A stretch of 53,654 bases of DNA from Ruminococcaceae bacterium UBA7101 (lineage in GTDB: Bacteria > Bacillota > Clostridia > Oscillospirales > Acutalibacteraceae). The notes under the pieces are model-generated. The model saw only the letters and a program-made list of their open reading frames with translations, was not told the DNA's origin and did not search any database. The stretch covers positions 1-53,654 of the forward strand of contig DKYL01000049.1 of the NCBI GenBank assembly GCA_002493325.1, read 5' to 3'. Numbering within the stretch: the first letter of the stretch is position 1; every line of letters begins with the position of its first letter. Below, one piece after another: positions 42,184-50,415 of the stretch. The position numbers were made by a program, and so were the translations under genes.

Positions 42184-43275
42184 ATGGAAAAAAAGTTTAA
42201 CGTAGGTATTGTCGGTGCAACAGGTATGGTTGGTCAAAGATTTGCTACCCTGCTTGACGGTCACCCATGGTTTAATGTAGTTTGTCTGGCTGCTTCTTCA
42301 AGAAGTGCAGGCAAAGCATATAAAGATGCTGTTGGAAAAAAATGGTGTATGGATGTTGAAATTCCGGAATCCATGAAAGATATTGTTGTTATGGATGCAA
42401 CAAATGATATTGAAAAGATTACATCTATGGTTGACTTTGTATTCTGTGCAGTTGATATGAAAAAGGATGAAATCAAAGCACTTGAAGAGGAATATGCAAA
42501 GCATGAGTGCCCTGTTGTTTCAAATAACTCAGCACACAGATTCACACCGGATGTACCAATGGTAGTGCCTGAGCTTAATGCACACCATATCGAAATCATC
42601 AAGGATCAGAGAAAAAGACTTGGTACAAAGCGCGGCTTTATTGCAGTTAAATCAAACTGCTCACTGCAGTCTTATGTTCCGGCTCTCTTCCCTGTTAATG
42701 ACAAATTTGCTGTTAAGGATGTTCTTGTTTGCACATATCAGGCAATCTCAGGTGCAGGAAAAACCTTTGAAACATGGCCTGAGATGAATGACAATGTTAT
42801 TCCTTATATCGGCGGTGAGGAAGAAAAGAGCGAGAAAGAGCCTCTTAAGCTTCTTGGTACAATCGAGGACGGTGTAATTAAATCTGCAGATAAACCGAAT
42901 TTCACTGCACAGTGCATCCGTGTTCCTGTTTCAAACGGTCACCTTGGCGCAGTATTTGTAAGATTTGAGGAAGGTCAGAAACCAACGAAGGAAGAAATGA
43001 TTGAAATCTGGGATAATTTCTCAGGCAGAGCACAGGAGTTAAATCTTCCGTCAGCACCAAAGAAATTCTTACATTACTTTACTGAGGATGACAGACCACA
43101 GATTAAATCAGAAAGAATGCTTGAAAACGGTATGGCTGTTTCAATCGGCAGACTCAGAGAAGATACACAGTATGACTACAAATTTGTTTGTCTTTCACAC
43201 AATACACTCCGTGGAGCTGCAGGCGGTGCTGTTCTTCTTGCCGAGCTTCTTGCTGCAGAAGGTTATATGGACTAA
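42184..43275 (+). CDS. asd: Aspartate-semialdehyde dehydrogenase (archaeal/fungal-type)
   Basis: A 363-residue enzyme. The NADP-binding motif is VGIVGATGMVGQRF (7-20), the catalytic Cys is C159 in KSNCSLQSY, and the later segments include RVPVSNGHLGAVFVRFEE and the C-terminal GAAGGAVLLAELL. Sequence style and length fit the archaeal/fungal Asd group rather than the usual bacterial one. It converts aspartyl phosphate to the semialdehyde for lysine, threonine and methionine. It leads a three-gene diaminopimelate operon with dapA and dapB. AAGGAG precedes the ATG. Confidence 0.94.
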   Translation: MEKKFNVGIVGATGMVGQRFATLLDGHPWFNVVCLAASSRSAGKAYKDAVGKKWCMDVEIPESMKDIVVMDATNDIEKITSMVDFVFCAVDMKKDEIKALEEEYAKHECPVVSNNSAHRFTPDVPMVVPELNAHHIEIIKDQRKRLGTKRGFIAVKSNCSLQSYVPALFPVNDKFAVKDVLVCTYQAISGAGKTFETWPEMNDNVIPYIGGEEEKSEKEPLKLLGTIEDGVIKSADKPNFTAQCIRVPVSNGHLGAVFVRFEEGQKPTKEEMIEIWDNFSGRAQELNLPSAPKKFLHYFTEDDRPQIKSERMLENGMAVSIGRLREDTQYDYKFVCLSHNTLRGAAGGAVLLAELLAAEGYMD

Positions 43276-43307
43276 TCAACTATTAAATACTTAGGGAGAG
43301 AATAATT

Positions 43308-44195
43308 ATGAAAGAACCAATTTTTACAGGTGCAGGCGTAGCAATTATTACACCTATGAACGCTGACGGCAGCGTTAACTATGATGAATTCGGAAAATTC
43401 ATTGATTGGCAGATTGAAAACGGCACTGATGCAATTGTTGTCTGCGGTACAACAGGTGAATCATCAACATTAAAGGTTGTTGAACACAATGAGGCTATCA
43501 GATGGTGTGTTGAATATGTTAACGGCAGAGTTCCTGTTATTGCAGGTACAGGCTCAAATTCAACAGCCTGTGCAATCGAAATCAGCCGTGAGGCTTGCAA
43601 GGCAGGCGCTGATGCGTTACTGCTTGTAACGCCTTACTACAATAAAACAAGTCAGAGAGGTCTTATTGCTCATTATACTGCAATTCACGATGCTACCGAC
43701 TTACCTCTCATTCTTTATAATGTTCCTTCAAGAACAGGTGTTAACATTAATCCCGAAACTGCCAAAGAGCTTTCAAAGCTGCCAAGAATTAACGGTATCA
43801 AGGAAGCATCCGGCAATCTTGAGCAGGTTAAAGCTATTCACGATTTATGCGGTGATGAGCTTAACATCTGGAGCGGTAATGACGATCAGATTTATGATTT
43901 AATGGAGCTTGGCGGTAAGGGTGTTATTTCTGTACTTTCAAATATCTGCCCACAGGCTGCTCACGACATTCCTGCAAAATACCTTGCAGGTGACAAGGAA
44001 GGCAGTAAGGCGTTAATGGATAAATATATGAAGCTTGCTAAGGCAATGTTTGTTGATGTTAACCCGATTCCTGTAAAAGAAGCTGTTTCACTTATCGGCT
44101 TTAATGCAGGTCCTGTAAGACTTCCGCTTATTGAGATGGACGAGAAAAACAAGGAATACGTCAAGAACACAATGGACGAATACGGTCTTTTATAA
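43308..44195 (+). CDS. dapA: 4-hydroxy-tetrahydrodipicolinate synthase
   Basis: A 295-residue TIM-barrel aldolase. The CGTTGE motif is at 46-51, Tyr137 in LYNVPSRTG, and Schiff-base Lys165 in GIKEASGN. It condenses pyruvate with aspartate semialdehyde, the first committed step to diaminopimelate and lysine. In a spore-former the product pathway also supplies dipicolinate. It lies 32 bases after asd and 21 before dapB. Confidence 0.97.
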   Translation: MKEPIFTGAGVAIITPMNADGSVNYDEFGKFIDWQIENGTDAIVVCGTTGESSTLKVVEHNEAIRWCVEYVNGRVPVIAGTGSNSTACAIEISREACKAGADALLLVTPYYNKTSQRGLIAHYTAIHDATDLPLILYNVPSRTGVNINPETAKELSKLPRINGIKEASGNLEQVKAIHDLCGDELNIWSGNDDQIYDLMELGGKGVISVLSNICPQAAHDIPAKYLAGDKEGSKALMDKYMKLAKAMFVDVNPIPVKEAVSLIGFNAGPVRLPLIEMDEKNKEYVKNTMDEYGLL

Positions 44196-44216
44196 TTAAT
44201 TTAAGAGGAATTTAAA

Positions 44217-44972
44217 ATGACAAGAATTATAATTACAGGCGCAAACGGAAAAATGGGCAAGGTACTTCAAAGCATTATTGCCAACCGTGAGGACTGTGAA
44301 ATTGTTGCAGGTGTTGATTTAAACACTGCAGATAACGGTGTTTTCCCTATCTACTCATCAATTGCTGAAGTTAAAGAAGCTGCAGATGCAGTAATTGATT
44401 TTTCTAATCCTGTGCTTCTTGATGATTTGCTTGCGTATTCAGAGTCAACCAAAACACCGCTCGTTATTGCAACAACAGGCTATAATGATGAGCAGAAAGC
44501 AAGAATCACAGAGGCATCAAAGACCTGCCCTATTTTCTTCACTTACAATATGAGTATGGGCATTAATCTGCTTGCAAATCTTGCGAAGAAGGCAACTGAA
44601 ATTCTGGGCAGTGATTTTGACATTGAAATTGTTGAAAAGCACCATAACCAGAAAATTGATGCGCCAAGCGGCACGGCTCTGATGCTTGCAGATGCAATTT
44701 GTGAGGTAACACCTCAGCCTATGAAGTATGAATATGACCGTCACTCCAAGCGTGAAAAAAGAACTAAAAATGAAATCGGTCTTCATGCTGTCAGAGGCGG
44801 AACAATTGTCGGCGAGCACGAAATCATTTTTGCAGGTCGTGATGAAATCATTACGCTTTCACACTCTGCAAGAAGCAAAGAAATTTTTGCTGTCGGTGCT
44901 GTTAATGCAGCAGTATATATGTGCGGCAAGGATGCAGGTATGTACGATATGAAAGAGCTTATCAACAACTGA
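44217..44972 (+). CDS. dapB: 4-hydroxy-tetrahydrodipicolinate reductase
   Basis: A 251-residue enzyme. The dinucleotide motif is ITGANGKMGK (6-15), the catalytic segment is EIVEKHHNQKIDAPSGTALML, and AVRGGTIVGEHEIIFAG with HSARSKEIFAVGA marks the C-terminal domain. It reduces the DapA product with NAD(P)H. The RBS is AGAGGAA. A bidirectional terminator follows before the convergent ddl. Confidence 0.97.
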   Translation: MTRIIITGANGKMGKVLQSIIANREDCEIVAGVDLNTADNGVFPIYSSIAEVKEAADAVIDFSNPVLLDDLLAYSESTKTPLVIATTGYNDEQKARITEASKTCPIFFTYNMSMGINLLANLAKKATEILGSDFDIEIVEKHHNQKIDAPSGTALMLADAICEVTPQPMKYEYDRHSKREKRTKNEIGLHAVRGGTIVGEHEIIFAGRDEIITLSHSARSKEIFAVGAVNAAVYMCGKDAGMYDMKELINN

Positions 44973-44982
44973 TTATATGATA

Positions 44983-45010
44983 AAAAACAGAGAAAAAATC
45001 TCTGCTTTTT
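44983..45010. terminator. Bidirectional terminator between dapB and ddl
   Basis: CAGAGA (44988-44993) pairs with TCTCTG (44999-45004), flanked by A6 on the left and T5 on the right, so it works for both convergent genes. Confidence 0.8.
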
Positions 45011-45017
45011 ATTTTGC

Positions 45018-45995
45018 TTAAAAGGCATTATTTATTATTTTGTTACAAAGGGTATCATAATCTATTCCGACAGCCGCAGCCTCCTGCGGCAGAAGACTTG
45101 TGGGTGTCATTCCCGGCAGAGAATTTGCCTCAAGAAAATATACCTCACCTTTCTTATTGACAATAAAATCAATGCGTGAATAATATTTTAAATGTAATAA
45201 ATTATGCATTTTCAGTGCAGTACTTTGGAGTTTTTCTGTTAATTCACTGCTTATCTTTGCAGGGCAGGTTTCTTTTGTCTTGCCCTGATATTTATTATTA
45301 TAATCATAAAATCCGCTTTGAACTTCAATTTCAATGGGCGGCAACGGACGATTATCAAGAATCCCCACTGAAAATTCCCTGCCAACAATATACTCTTCAA
45401 TAATTATTTCGCTGTCATATCTTTTGGCAAAAGCCAGTGCTTTGTAAAGCTCCGGCATATTATGTACAATGGTTATACCTACACTTGAGCCGCAGCCAAC
45501 AGGCTTGACAACACAAGGAAAATTAAGCTTTCCGTTAAACTCATTCATGCACCATTCGGCTGTTTTTATACCATTATATTTTGCTATAAGCTTTGAAATA
45601 TTTTTATTCATTGACAAACAGCAGCCATCATATCGTGAACCAGTGTATTTAATATTATTAAGCGTTAATAATGACTGTAATTTACCATTTTCACCAACAT
45701 CACCGTGCAGTGCCAGATATACGGCATCCGCAATCCGACAGGCTTCAATTACATTCTCTCCGATGACTTTATCACTTACAATACCGTCAGGGGCATTTTT
45801 ACTTATTGTATACTTTTGTACATCTGCAATATCATCAGTAAAAACAAGATTTTCTATGTCATCAATATCAAAACACAAGTCTATTAAACAAACTTTATGA
45901 CCGCAATTAATCATTGCTTTTGCTATCTGAGAGCCTGATACTAAAGACACTTCTCTTTCAGGGCTTATTCCCCCTGCAAGAACTACTATATTCAT
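45018..45995 (-). CDS. ddl: D-alanine--D-alanine ligase
   Basis: A 325-residue ATP-grasp ligase: N-terminal VVLAGGISPEREVSLVSG, the Ala-site LHGDVGENGKLQSLLTL region, ATP-grasp KPVGCGSSVGITIV, and C-terminal RIDFIVNKKGEVYFLEANSLPGMTPTSLLPQEAAAVG. It makes D-Ala-D-Ala for peptidoglycan precursors. It is monocistronic and convergent with dapB. The RBS AGGTGAT lies just upstream of the ATG. Family diagnosis is firm; nothing indicates the D-Ala-D-Lac or D-Ala-D-Ser resistance forms. Confidence 0.95.
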   Translation of the reverse strand: MNIVVLAGGISPEREVSLVSGSQIAKAMINCGHKVCLIDLCFDIDDIENLVFTDDIADVQKYTISKNAPDGIVSDKVIGENVIEACRIADAVYLALHGDVGENGKLQSLLTLNNIKYTGSRYDGCCLSMNKNISKLIAKYNGIKTAEWCMNEFNGKLNFPCVVKPVGCGSSVGITIVHNMPELYKALAFAKRYDSEIIIEEYIVGREFSVGILDNRPLPPIEIEVQSGFYDYNNKYQGKTKETCPAKISSELTEKLQSTALKMHNLLHLKYYSRIDFIVNKKGEVYFLEANSLPGMTPTSLLPQEAAAVGIDYDTLCNKIINNAF

Positions 45996-46017
45996 CCAAT
46001 CACCTCTTGTTCATTAT

Positions 46018-46047
46018 ATAATAAAATATTTGCAATTATAATATCAA
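46018..46047 (-). promoter_or_regulatory. Possible promoter of ddl
   Basis: On the minus strand TTGATA (46042-46047), 18-base spacer, TATTAT (46018-46023). A TATAAT 4 bases further on is too far for this -35. The region is AT-rich, so confidence is limited. Confidence 0.4.
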
Positions 46048-46054
46048 TTTGTGC

Positions 46055-46083
46055 TTTACAAATGGCAAATCGTGCTATATCAT
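46055..46083 (+). promoter_or_regulatory. Sigma-A promoter of the AraC-family gene
   Basis: TTTACA (46055-46060), 17-base spacer, TATCAT (46078-46083). The expected start lies at about 46090, which is the A of the proposed start codon. Confidence 0.6.
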
Positions 46084-46089
46084 ATAAAT

Positions 46090-46926
46090 ATGAAAAGATT
46101 TGATTATGTTACTGATGGTGAGTACAGTAAAAGAGGCTATTTATTAAACGATTTTAAAGTGTTTAATATCAGAGATAAACGCAGTGAAACATTTGAATTT
46201 CATTATCACGAATTTAATAAAATCATTTTCTTTAAATCAGGTGACGTAAAATATAATATTGAGGGAAAGGAGTATCAACTAAAGCCTAATGATATACTGC
46301 TTGTTAAACGTGGTGACATTCACAGACCGATTATCAGCGAAAATGAATTTTATGACAGAATTGTAATATGGATTGATGACAGCTACCTTAATGCAATCAG
46401 ACTTTTGGAATGCTTTGAAATAGCAGAAAAAACAGGCTTTAAGCTGATAAAAGGTGCTGATAATCAGCTATTTTCCTTGGCAGAAAAGCTATGCCGAAGC
46501 AACGAAAAAGACTTTGCTTACAAAGAGTATAATGAGGCACTGCTGACGCAACTGTTAATTCTTATAACACGCAGCATTATGCATAATGATATTGATATAA
46601 AGAAATACAAAAGCGATGAGCAGATAGACAGATTACTTAAATATATTAACTCCAATCTTGATAAAAAGCTGCGTATTGACAGCTTGGCTGAAATGTTTTT
46701 TATAAGCAGGTACCATCTGATGCATAAATTCAAGGAGCAGACAGGTACAACGATATATTCCTACATACAATCCAAAAGACTTCTCAATGCAGCTAAATCC
46801 ATAAAATGTGGTATGAGTATCAAGGAAGCCTGCTATATGAATGGCTTTAATGATTATTCCGTATTTCTTAAAGCATTTAAAAAGGAATTTGGAACAACAC
46901 CGACAAAATATAAAGAACGGGAATAA
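46090..46926 (+). CDS. AraC-family transcriptional regulator
   Basis: Starting at ATG 46090 the product is 278 residues. An N-terminal cupin-like ligand domain (about 30-110, EFHYHEFNKIIFFKSGDVKYNIEGKEY, LKPNDILLVKRGDIHRP) is followed by a C-terminal double helix-turn-helix. The HTH region reads RIDSLAEMFFISRYHLMHKFKEQTGTTIYSYI and then SIKEACYMNGFNDYSVFLKAFKKEFGTTPTKYKE. GTG 46051 is in frame but lies upstream of the promoter. No Shine-Dalgarno precedes either start, and the promoter predicts a leaderless mRNA. It likely senses a small ligand. It is convergent with the aldo/keto reductase gene; whether it controls that gene is unknown. Confidence 0.88.
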   Translation: MKRFDYVTDGEYSKRGYLLNDFKVFNIRDKRSETFEFHYHEFNKIIFFKSGDVKYNIEGKEYQLKPNDILLVKRGDIHRPIISENEFYDRIVIWIDDSYLNAIRLLECFEIAEKTGFKLIKGADNQLFSLAEKLCRSNEKDFAYKEYNEALLTQLLILITRSIMHNDIDIKKYKSDEQIDRLLKYINSNLDKKLRIDSLAEMFFISRYHLMHKFKEQTGTTIYSYIQSKRLLNAAKSIKCGMSIKEACYMNGFNDYSVFLKAFKKEFGTTPTKYKERE

Positions 46927-46947
46927 GCTTGATTATTCCCGTTCTTT
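46912..46947. terminator. Bidirectional terminator between the AraC-family gene and the aldo/keto reductase
   Basis: Perfect 15-bp stem: AAAGAACGGGAATAA (46912-46926, containing the AraC stop codon) and TTATTCCCGTTCTTT (46933-46947), 6-base loop. T-rich bases follow on both strands. Confidence 0.88.
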
Positions 46948-46958
46948 ATGTCTATTGC

Positions 46959-48089
46959 CTATGCAAAAGTATTATGTATTGTATCTTTCATAAGCTCTGG
47001 TATTGTGATTGACTGGGGGCAATGTGATGCACATTTACCACAGCCAATACAAGCATCCGCAGATGCATCCATTTTACTATATTCTGATTTTGCCTGTTCT
47101 TCCGTATACTCCCCTGTTTTTAATTTGTTATATACGGCAAAAACAGTGCTTATTTTTATATCCTTCGGGCAGTTAGCACAGTAATCACAGCCTGTGCAGG
47201 GAATAATTTCACTCTTATTAATCATAGCCGCCGCATTCTGACAGATATTCAGCTCTGTATCCGTCATTGATACAAAATCAGTAAGAGTGCTTATATTATC
47301 ATTAAGCTGCTCAAGAGAGTTCATACCACTCAGTATCGTCATAACATTAGGATGACTTGCAACAAATCGAATTGCCCAGGACGCCGCACTGTTTTCAGGC
47401 TTTGCCTTTTTGAACATTTCTTCAATATCCGGAGAAACCTCAGCAAGCTTGCCGCCCCGGACAGGCTCCATAACAATTACAGGAATACCCGCATCCGTTA
47501 AAATCTGATACTGCTCCTCAGCATTCTGATTTTTCCAGTCAAGGTAATTCATTTGTATCTGAGCAAAATCCCACTTGTGCTCACTCACAATTTTCTTTAA
47601 ATCCTCTATTGTGCCGTGAAAGGAAAAACCGATATTCTTAATTTTACCCTCTTTTTGTTTTTCAAGAACAAAATCATAAGCACCGAATTTTTCGCACTTT
47701 TCATAATTCTCTTTATTAAGTGAATGTAAAAGGTAAAAATCAAAATAATCGTGACCTGTTCTTTCAAGCTGTTTTCTGAAAACCTTTTCCATATCAGCTT
47801 TTTTGGGGCACATCCATATCGGCAGCTTATCTGCCAGAAAATAGCTGTCACGGGGATACTTTTTCAGTGCTGTACCGATAAACTTTTCACTTTTGCCTGC
47901 ATGATACATATAAGCGGTATCAAAGTAATTCACGCCATTATTATAAGCAGCATCCACAAGCTCCTGCCCTTTTTTATAATCAATAAGCGGATTGGCTTCC
48001 CTTTTAATCGGAGTTTTACAAGGTAATCTCATAGCACCTAAGCCAAGCAGGGAAACCTCGGTGTCCTTGAATTTCCTTTTATCTACCAT
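46959..48089 (-). CDS. Aldo/keto reductase with C-terminal 4Fe-4S domain
   Basis: A 376-residue protein. The AKR barrel (about 1-290) shows LLGLGAMRLP, NYFDTAYMYHAGKSEKFIG (catalytic Asp/Tyr) and ADKLPIW with the active-site Lys. The C-terminal part carries two ferredoxin-type motifs, CTGCDYCANCPKDI (about 305-318) and CIGCGKCASHCPQSI (about 348-362). Such flavin-free, iron-sulfur AKRs are common in Clostridia; the substrate is unknown. The start is 6 bases after the cysS stop with GGAG inside cysS, so the gene is probably the third member of the T-box-controlled cysE-cysS transcript. Confidence 0.92.
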   Translation of the reverse strand: MVDKRKFKDTEVSLLGLGAMRLPCKTPIKREANPLIDYKKGQELVDAAYNNGVNYFDTAYMYHAGKSEKFIGTALKKYPRDSYFLADKLPIWMCPKKADMEKVFRKQLERTGHDYFDFYLLHSLNKENYEKCEKFGAYDFVLEKQKEGKIKNIGFSFHGTIEDLKKIVSEHKWDFAQIQMNYLDWKNQNAEEQYQILTDAGIPVIVMEPVRGGKLAEVSPDIEEMFKKAKPENSAASWAIRFVASHPNVMTILSGMNSLEQLNDNISTLTDFVSMTDTELNICQNAAAMINKSEIIPCTGCDYCANCPKDIKISTVFAVYNKLKTGEYTEEQAKSEYSKMDASADACIGCGKCASHCPQSITIPELMKDTIHNTFA

Positions 48090-48095
48090 AGCTCT

Positions 48096-49487
48096 TTACT
48101 CCATAGTCCAGGTTACACCCTGTGGTGTGTCCTTAAGAATAATTCCTCTTGCCTTTAAATCATCACGGATTTTGTCTGCTGTTGCCCAATCCTTATTTGC
48201 TCTTGCTTCGTGACGCTGTGCTATAAGTGCCTCAATCTCTGAATCAAGGTCATTTGATTTTCTGTTATAAAGAATGCCTAAAACATCACAAAGCTCGTCA
48301 AAAACCTTGGCAGCAGTTTCGCACACATTCTTAGATACAGCCTTATCAAGAATTTTTGTATTAATATCCTTAACAAGGTCAAATACTGCAGCAACACCGT
48401 CAGCAGTATTGAGGTCATCGTCCATAGCAGTTATAAACTGCTCTCTGCGACTGTTTAACAGATTGACAAGCTCTGTATCATCTTCCATATCATTTGCATT
48501 TTTAATCGCAAAATCAAGGCTCTCACGGCAGGTATAAAGTCTGTCAAGTGCTGATTTGCACTGCTCAATAATCTCTAAATTATAGTTGATTGGTGAACGG
48601 TAGTGTGATGAGATAAGGAAATAGCGAATTACCTCATAGCCGTAAACCTCTGCAATTTCCCTTACAGTTTTGAAATTGCCCAGTGACTTACTCATTTTCA
48701 CATTATCAACATTGATATAGCCGTTATGCATCCAGTATTTTGAGAAGGTGCAGCCGTTTGCACACTCGCTCTGTGCAATTTCATTCTCATGGTGCGGGAA
48801 AATTAAATCCTGTCCGCCGCAGTGAATATCAATAGTTTTACCCAGATATCTTCTGTTCATTGCTGAACACTCAATATGCCAGCCGGGTCTTCCCTTGCCC
48901 CAAGGTGACTCCCAGTAAGGCTCACCCTCCTTAGCACCTTTCCAGAGAGCAAAATCGAGTGGGTCTTCTTTGATATCACCAACAGCAATTCTTGCACCTG
49001 ACTGTAAATCATCAATCGGCTGATGACTGAGCTTGCCATATTCCTTGAACTTTAATGTTCTGAAATATACATCACCATTAACGGCATAAGCATAGCCCTT
49101 CTCCTCAAGGGACTTGATAATGTCAATAATTTCATCAATATTTTCTGTTGCCTTCGGATGAACAGTTGCATCCTTAAAATTCAAACCGTGGGCATCTGTC
49201 CAGAATTCTTTAATATATTTTTCTGAAACCTCCTCAAAGGTAATGCCTTCCTCATTTGCCCTGTTGATGATTTTATCATCAACATCTGTAAAATTCTGTA
49301 CAAACTTAACATTATAGCCTCTGTATTCCATATAACGTCTTAAAACGTCAAATACACAAAGCGGTCTTGCATTGCCGATATGAATAAAATTATAAACGGT
49401 AGGACCGCAGGCATAAATCTTTACCTCATTTTCATCAACAGGAACAAACTCTTCCTTTGTTCTTGACATTGTGTTAAAAATTTTCAT
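48096..49487 (-). CDS. cysS: Cysteinyl-tRNA synthetase
   Basis: A 463-residue class I synthetase. HIGH motif HIGN is at 36-39, preceded by the zinc Cys in YACGPTVYNF. The other zinc ligands are C207 in WHIECS and His in PHHENE (231-233). KMSKS is exact at 264-268. A helical anticodon domain completes the length. It charges tRNA-Cys. It overlaps cysE by 4 bases (ATGA), so serine acetyltransferase and CysRS are made together under one cysteine-specific T-box. Confidence 0.97.
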   Translation of the reverse strand: MKIFNTMSRTKEEFVPVDENEVKIYACGPTVYNFIHIGNARPLCVFDVLRRYMEYRGYNVKFVQNFTDVDDKIINRANEEGITFEEVSEKYIKEFWTDAHGLNFKDATVHPKATENIDEIIDIIKSLEEKGYAYAVNGDVYFRTLKFKEYGKLSHQPIDDLQSGARIAVGDIKEDPLDFALWKGAKEGEPYWESPWGKGRPGWHIECSAMNRRYLGKTIDIHCGGQDLIFPHHENEIAQSECANGCTFSKYWMHNGYINVDNVKMSKSLGNFKTVREIAEVYGYEVIRYFLISSHYRSPINYNLEIIEQCKSALDRLYTCRESLDFAIKNANDMEDDTELVNLLNSRREQFITAMDDDLNTADGVAAVFDLVKDINTKILDKAVSKNVCETAAKVFDELCDVLGILYNRKSNDLDSEIEALIAQRHEARANKDWATADKIRDDLKARGIILKDTPQGVTWTME

Positions 49488-50125
49488 TTTAAACTCTCCT
49501 TTAAAATTTCAATTTCATTTTGTAATTCATTAATTTTTTTCTGATTATTCTGAATAGCATTCATTACAGGGTCAGGAATATGAATCTGATCAAGGTCATC
49601 AACTCTTTCACCGTCAATTCTCACAACCTCACCGGGCACACCGACTACCGTGCAGTTCGGCTCAACATCCTTAACAACAACCGCACCCGCAGCAACCTTT
49701 GCGTTCCTGCCGATTGTGATAGGACCAAGCACCTTTGCACCTGAGCCAATCATTACACCGCTTTCAATGGTAGGGTGACGCTTACCTATATCTTTACCTG
49801 TACCGCCAAGAGTAACCCCCTGATAAATCATAACATCATCACCGATTTCAGCAGTTTCACCAATCACAATACCGCTGCCGTGGTCAATAACCACTCTTTT
49901 ACCGATTGTAGCACCGGGGTGAATTTCAATACCTGTTCTGTGTGCTGAACGCTGGCTTATAAACCTTGCAATAAAAGGCATATTATGCTTTAAAAACCAA
50001 TTTGCTTTTTTGTGACTTCTCAGTGCTTTAAAGCCGGGATACAAAAGAACGATTTCGATGGGGCTGCGTGCAGCAGGGTCATGCTCCATAAAGCTCCTTA
50101 TATCCTCCTTATAAGATTCAAACAT
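49484..50125 (-). CDS. cysE: Serine O-acetyltransferase
   Basis: The ATG at 50125 with GGAGG 5 bases upstream gives 213 residues, typical of Firmicute CysE. The frame upstream of it lies within the T-box terminator and is not coding. An N-terminal helical region (1-60) precedes a left-handed beta-helix of hexapeptide repeats (HPGATIGKRVVIDHGSGIVIGETAEIGDDVMIYQGVTLGG), with active-site His in DHGSG. A C-terminal coiled-coil-like Gln/Asn/Glu helix ends the protein. It makes O-acetylserine for cysteine synthesis. Control is by the cysteine T-box directly upstream. Confidence 0.95.
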   Translation of the reverse strand: MFESYKEDIRSFMEHDPAARSPIEIVLLYPGFKALRSHKKANWFLKHNMPFIARFISQRSAHRTGIEIHPGATIGKRVVIDHGSGIVIGETAEIGDDVMIYQGVTLGGTGKDIGKRHPTIESGVMIGSGAKVLGPITIGRNAKVAAGAVVVKDVEPNCTVVGVPGEVVRIDGERVDDLDQIHIPDPVMNAIQNNQKKINELQNEIEILKESLK

Positions 50126-50135
50126 AAAAACCTCC

Positions 50136-50167
50136 AAAAAAATATGCCCCTGTCCATTGACAGAGGC
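50136..50167 (-). terminator. T-box regulated terminator
   Basis: On the minus strand GCCTCTGTC (50159-50167) pairs with GACAGGGGC (50146-50154) around AATG, followed by ATATTTTTTT. The cysE ribosome binding site follows directly. Confidence 0.9.
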
Positions 50168-50378
50168 AATAAATAACTGCGGTTCCACTCTATTTTATAC
50201 TCAGCTACGTTAATAGCTTTTGCCGATAACGAGGCAGACCGCCACGGAATACTCTATTCCTCCGTGAAGCTCAGAAGTGCATTTCACAGACAACCAAATA
50301 CAGACATTTCAGCAAGCAGTCTGCTCTCTTAAAATGGTTCATTCTGTTACTTCTCTTCCTCATAGCTTTTAAGCTTAT
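50136..50378 (-). promoter_or_regulatory. Cysteine-specific T-box leader of cysE-cysS
   Basis: On the minus strand the leader contains the T-box core GAGTGGAACCGC (about 50179-50190), preceded by a long Stem I region. TGC at 50279-50281 followed by A is the likely specifier codon (Cys), in the context GAAATGCACTTC. The antiterminator competes with the terminator at 50136-50167. Uncharged tRNA-Cys would stabilise the antiterminator and allow transcription. Specifier choice rests on downstream gene function and local context; the T-box core is unambiguous. Confidence 0.93.
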
Positions 50379-50384
50379 AGTATT

Positions 50385-50412
50385 ATTATATCTATTTTTG
50401 AAAAATTTGCAA
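50385..50412 (-). promoter_or_regulatory. Sigma-A promoter of the T-box/cysE-cysS unit
   Basis: On the minus strand TTGCAA (50407-50412), 16-base spacer, TATAAT (50385-50390), start near 50378. It lies between the pgsA stop and the T-box. Confidence 0.75.
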
Positions 50413-50415
50413 CAA

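Noticed and set aside
45469..45900. 143-codon plus-strand frame within ddl
   Set aside because: It is an antisense shadow of the strongly supported ddl gene; composition and lack of an RBS argue against coding.
50126..50188. N-terminal extension of CysE
   Set aside because: The extra codons are the T-box terminator; GGAGG sits 5 bases before ATG 50125.
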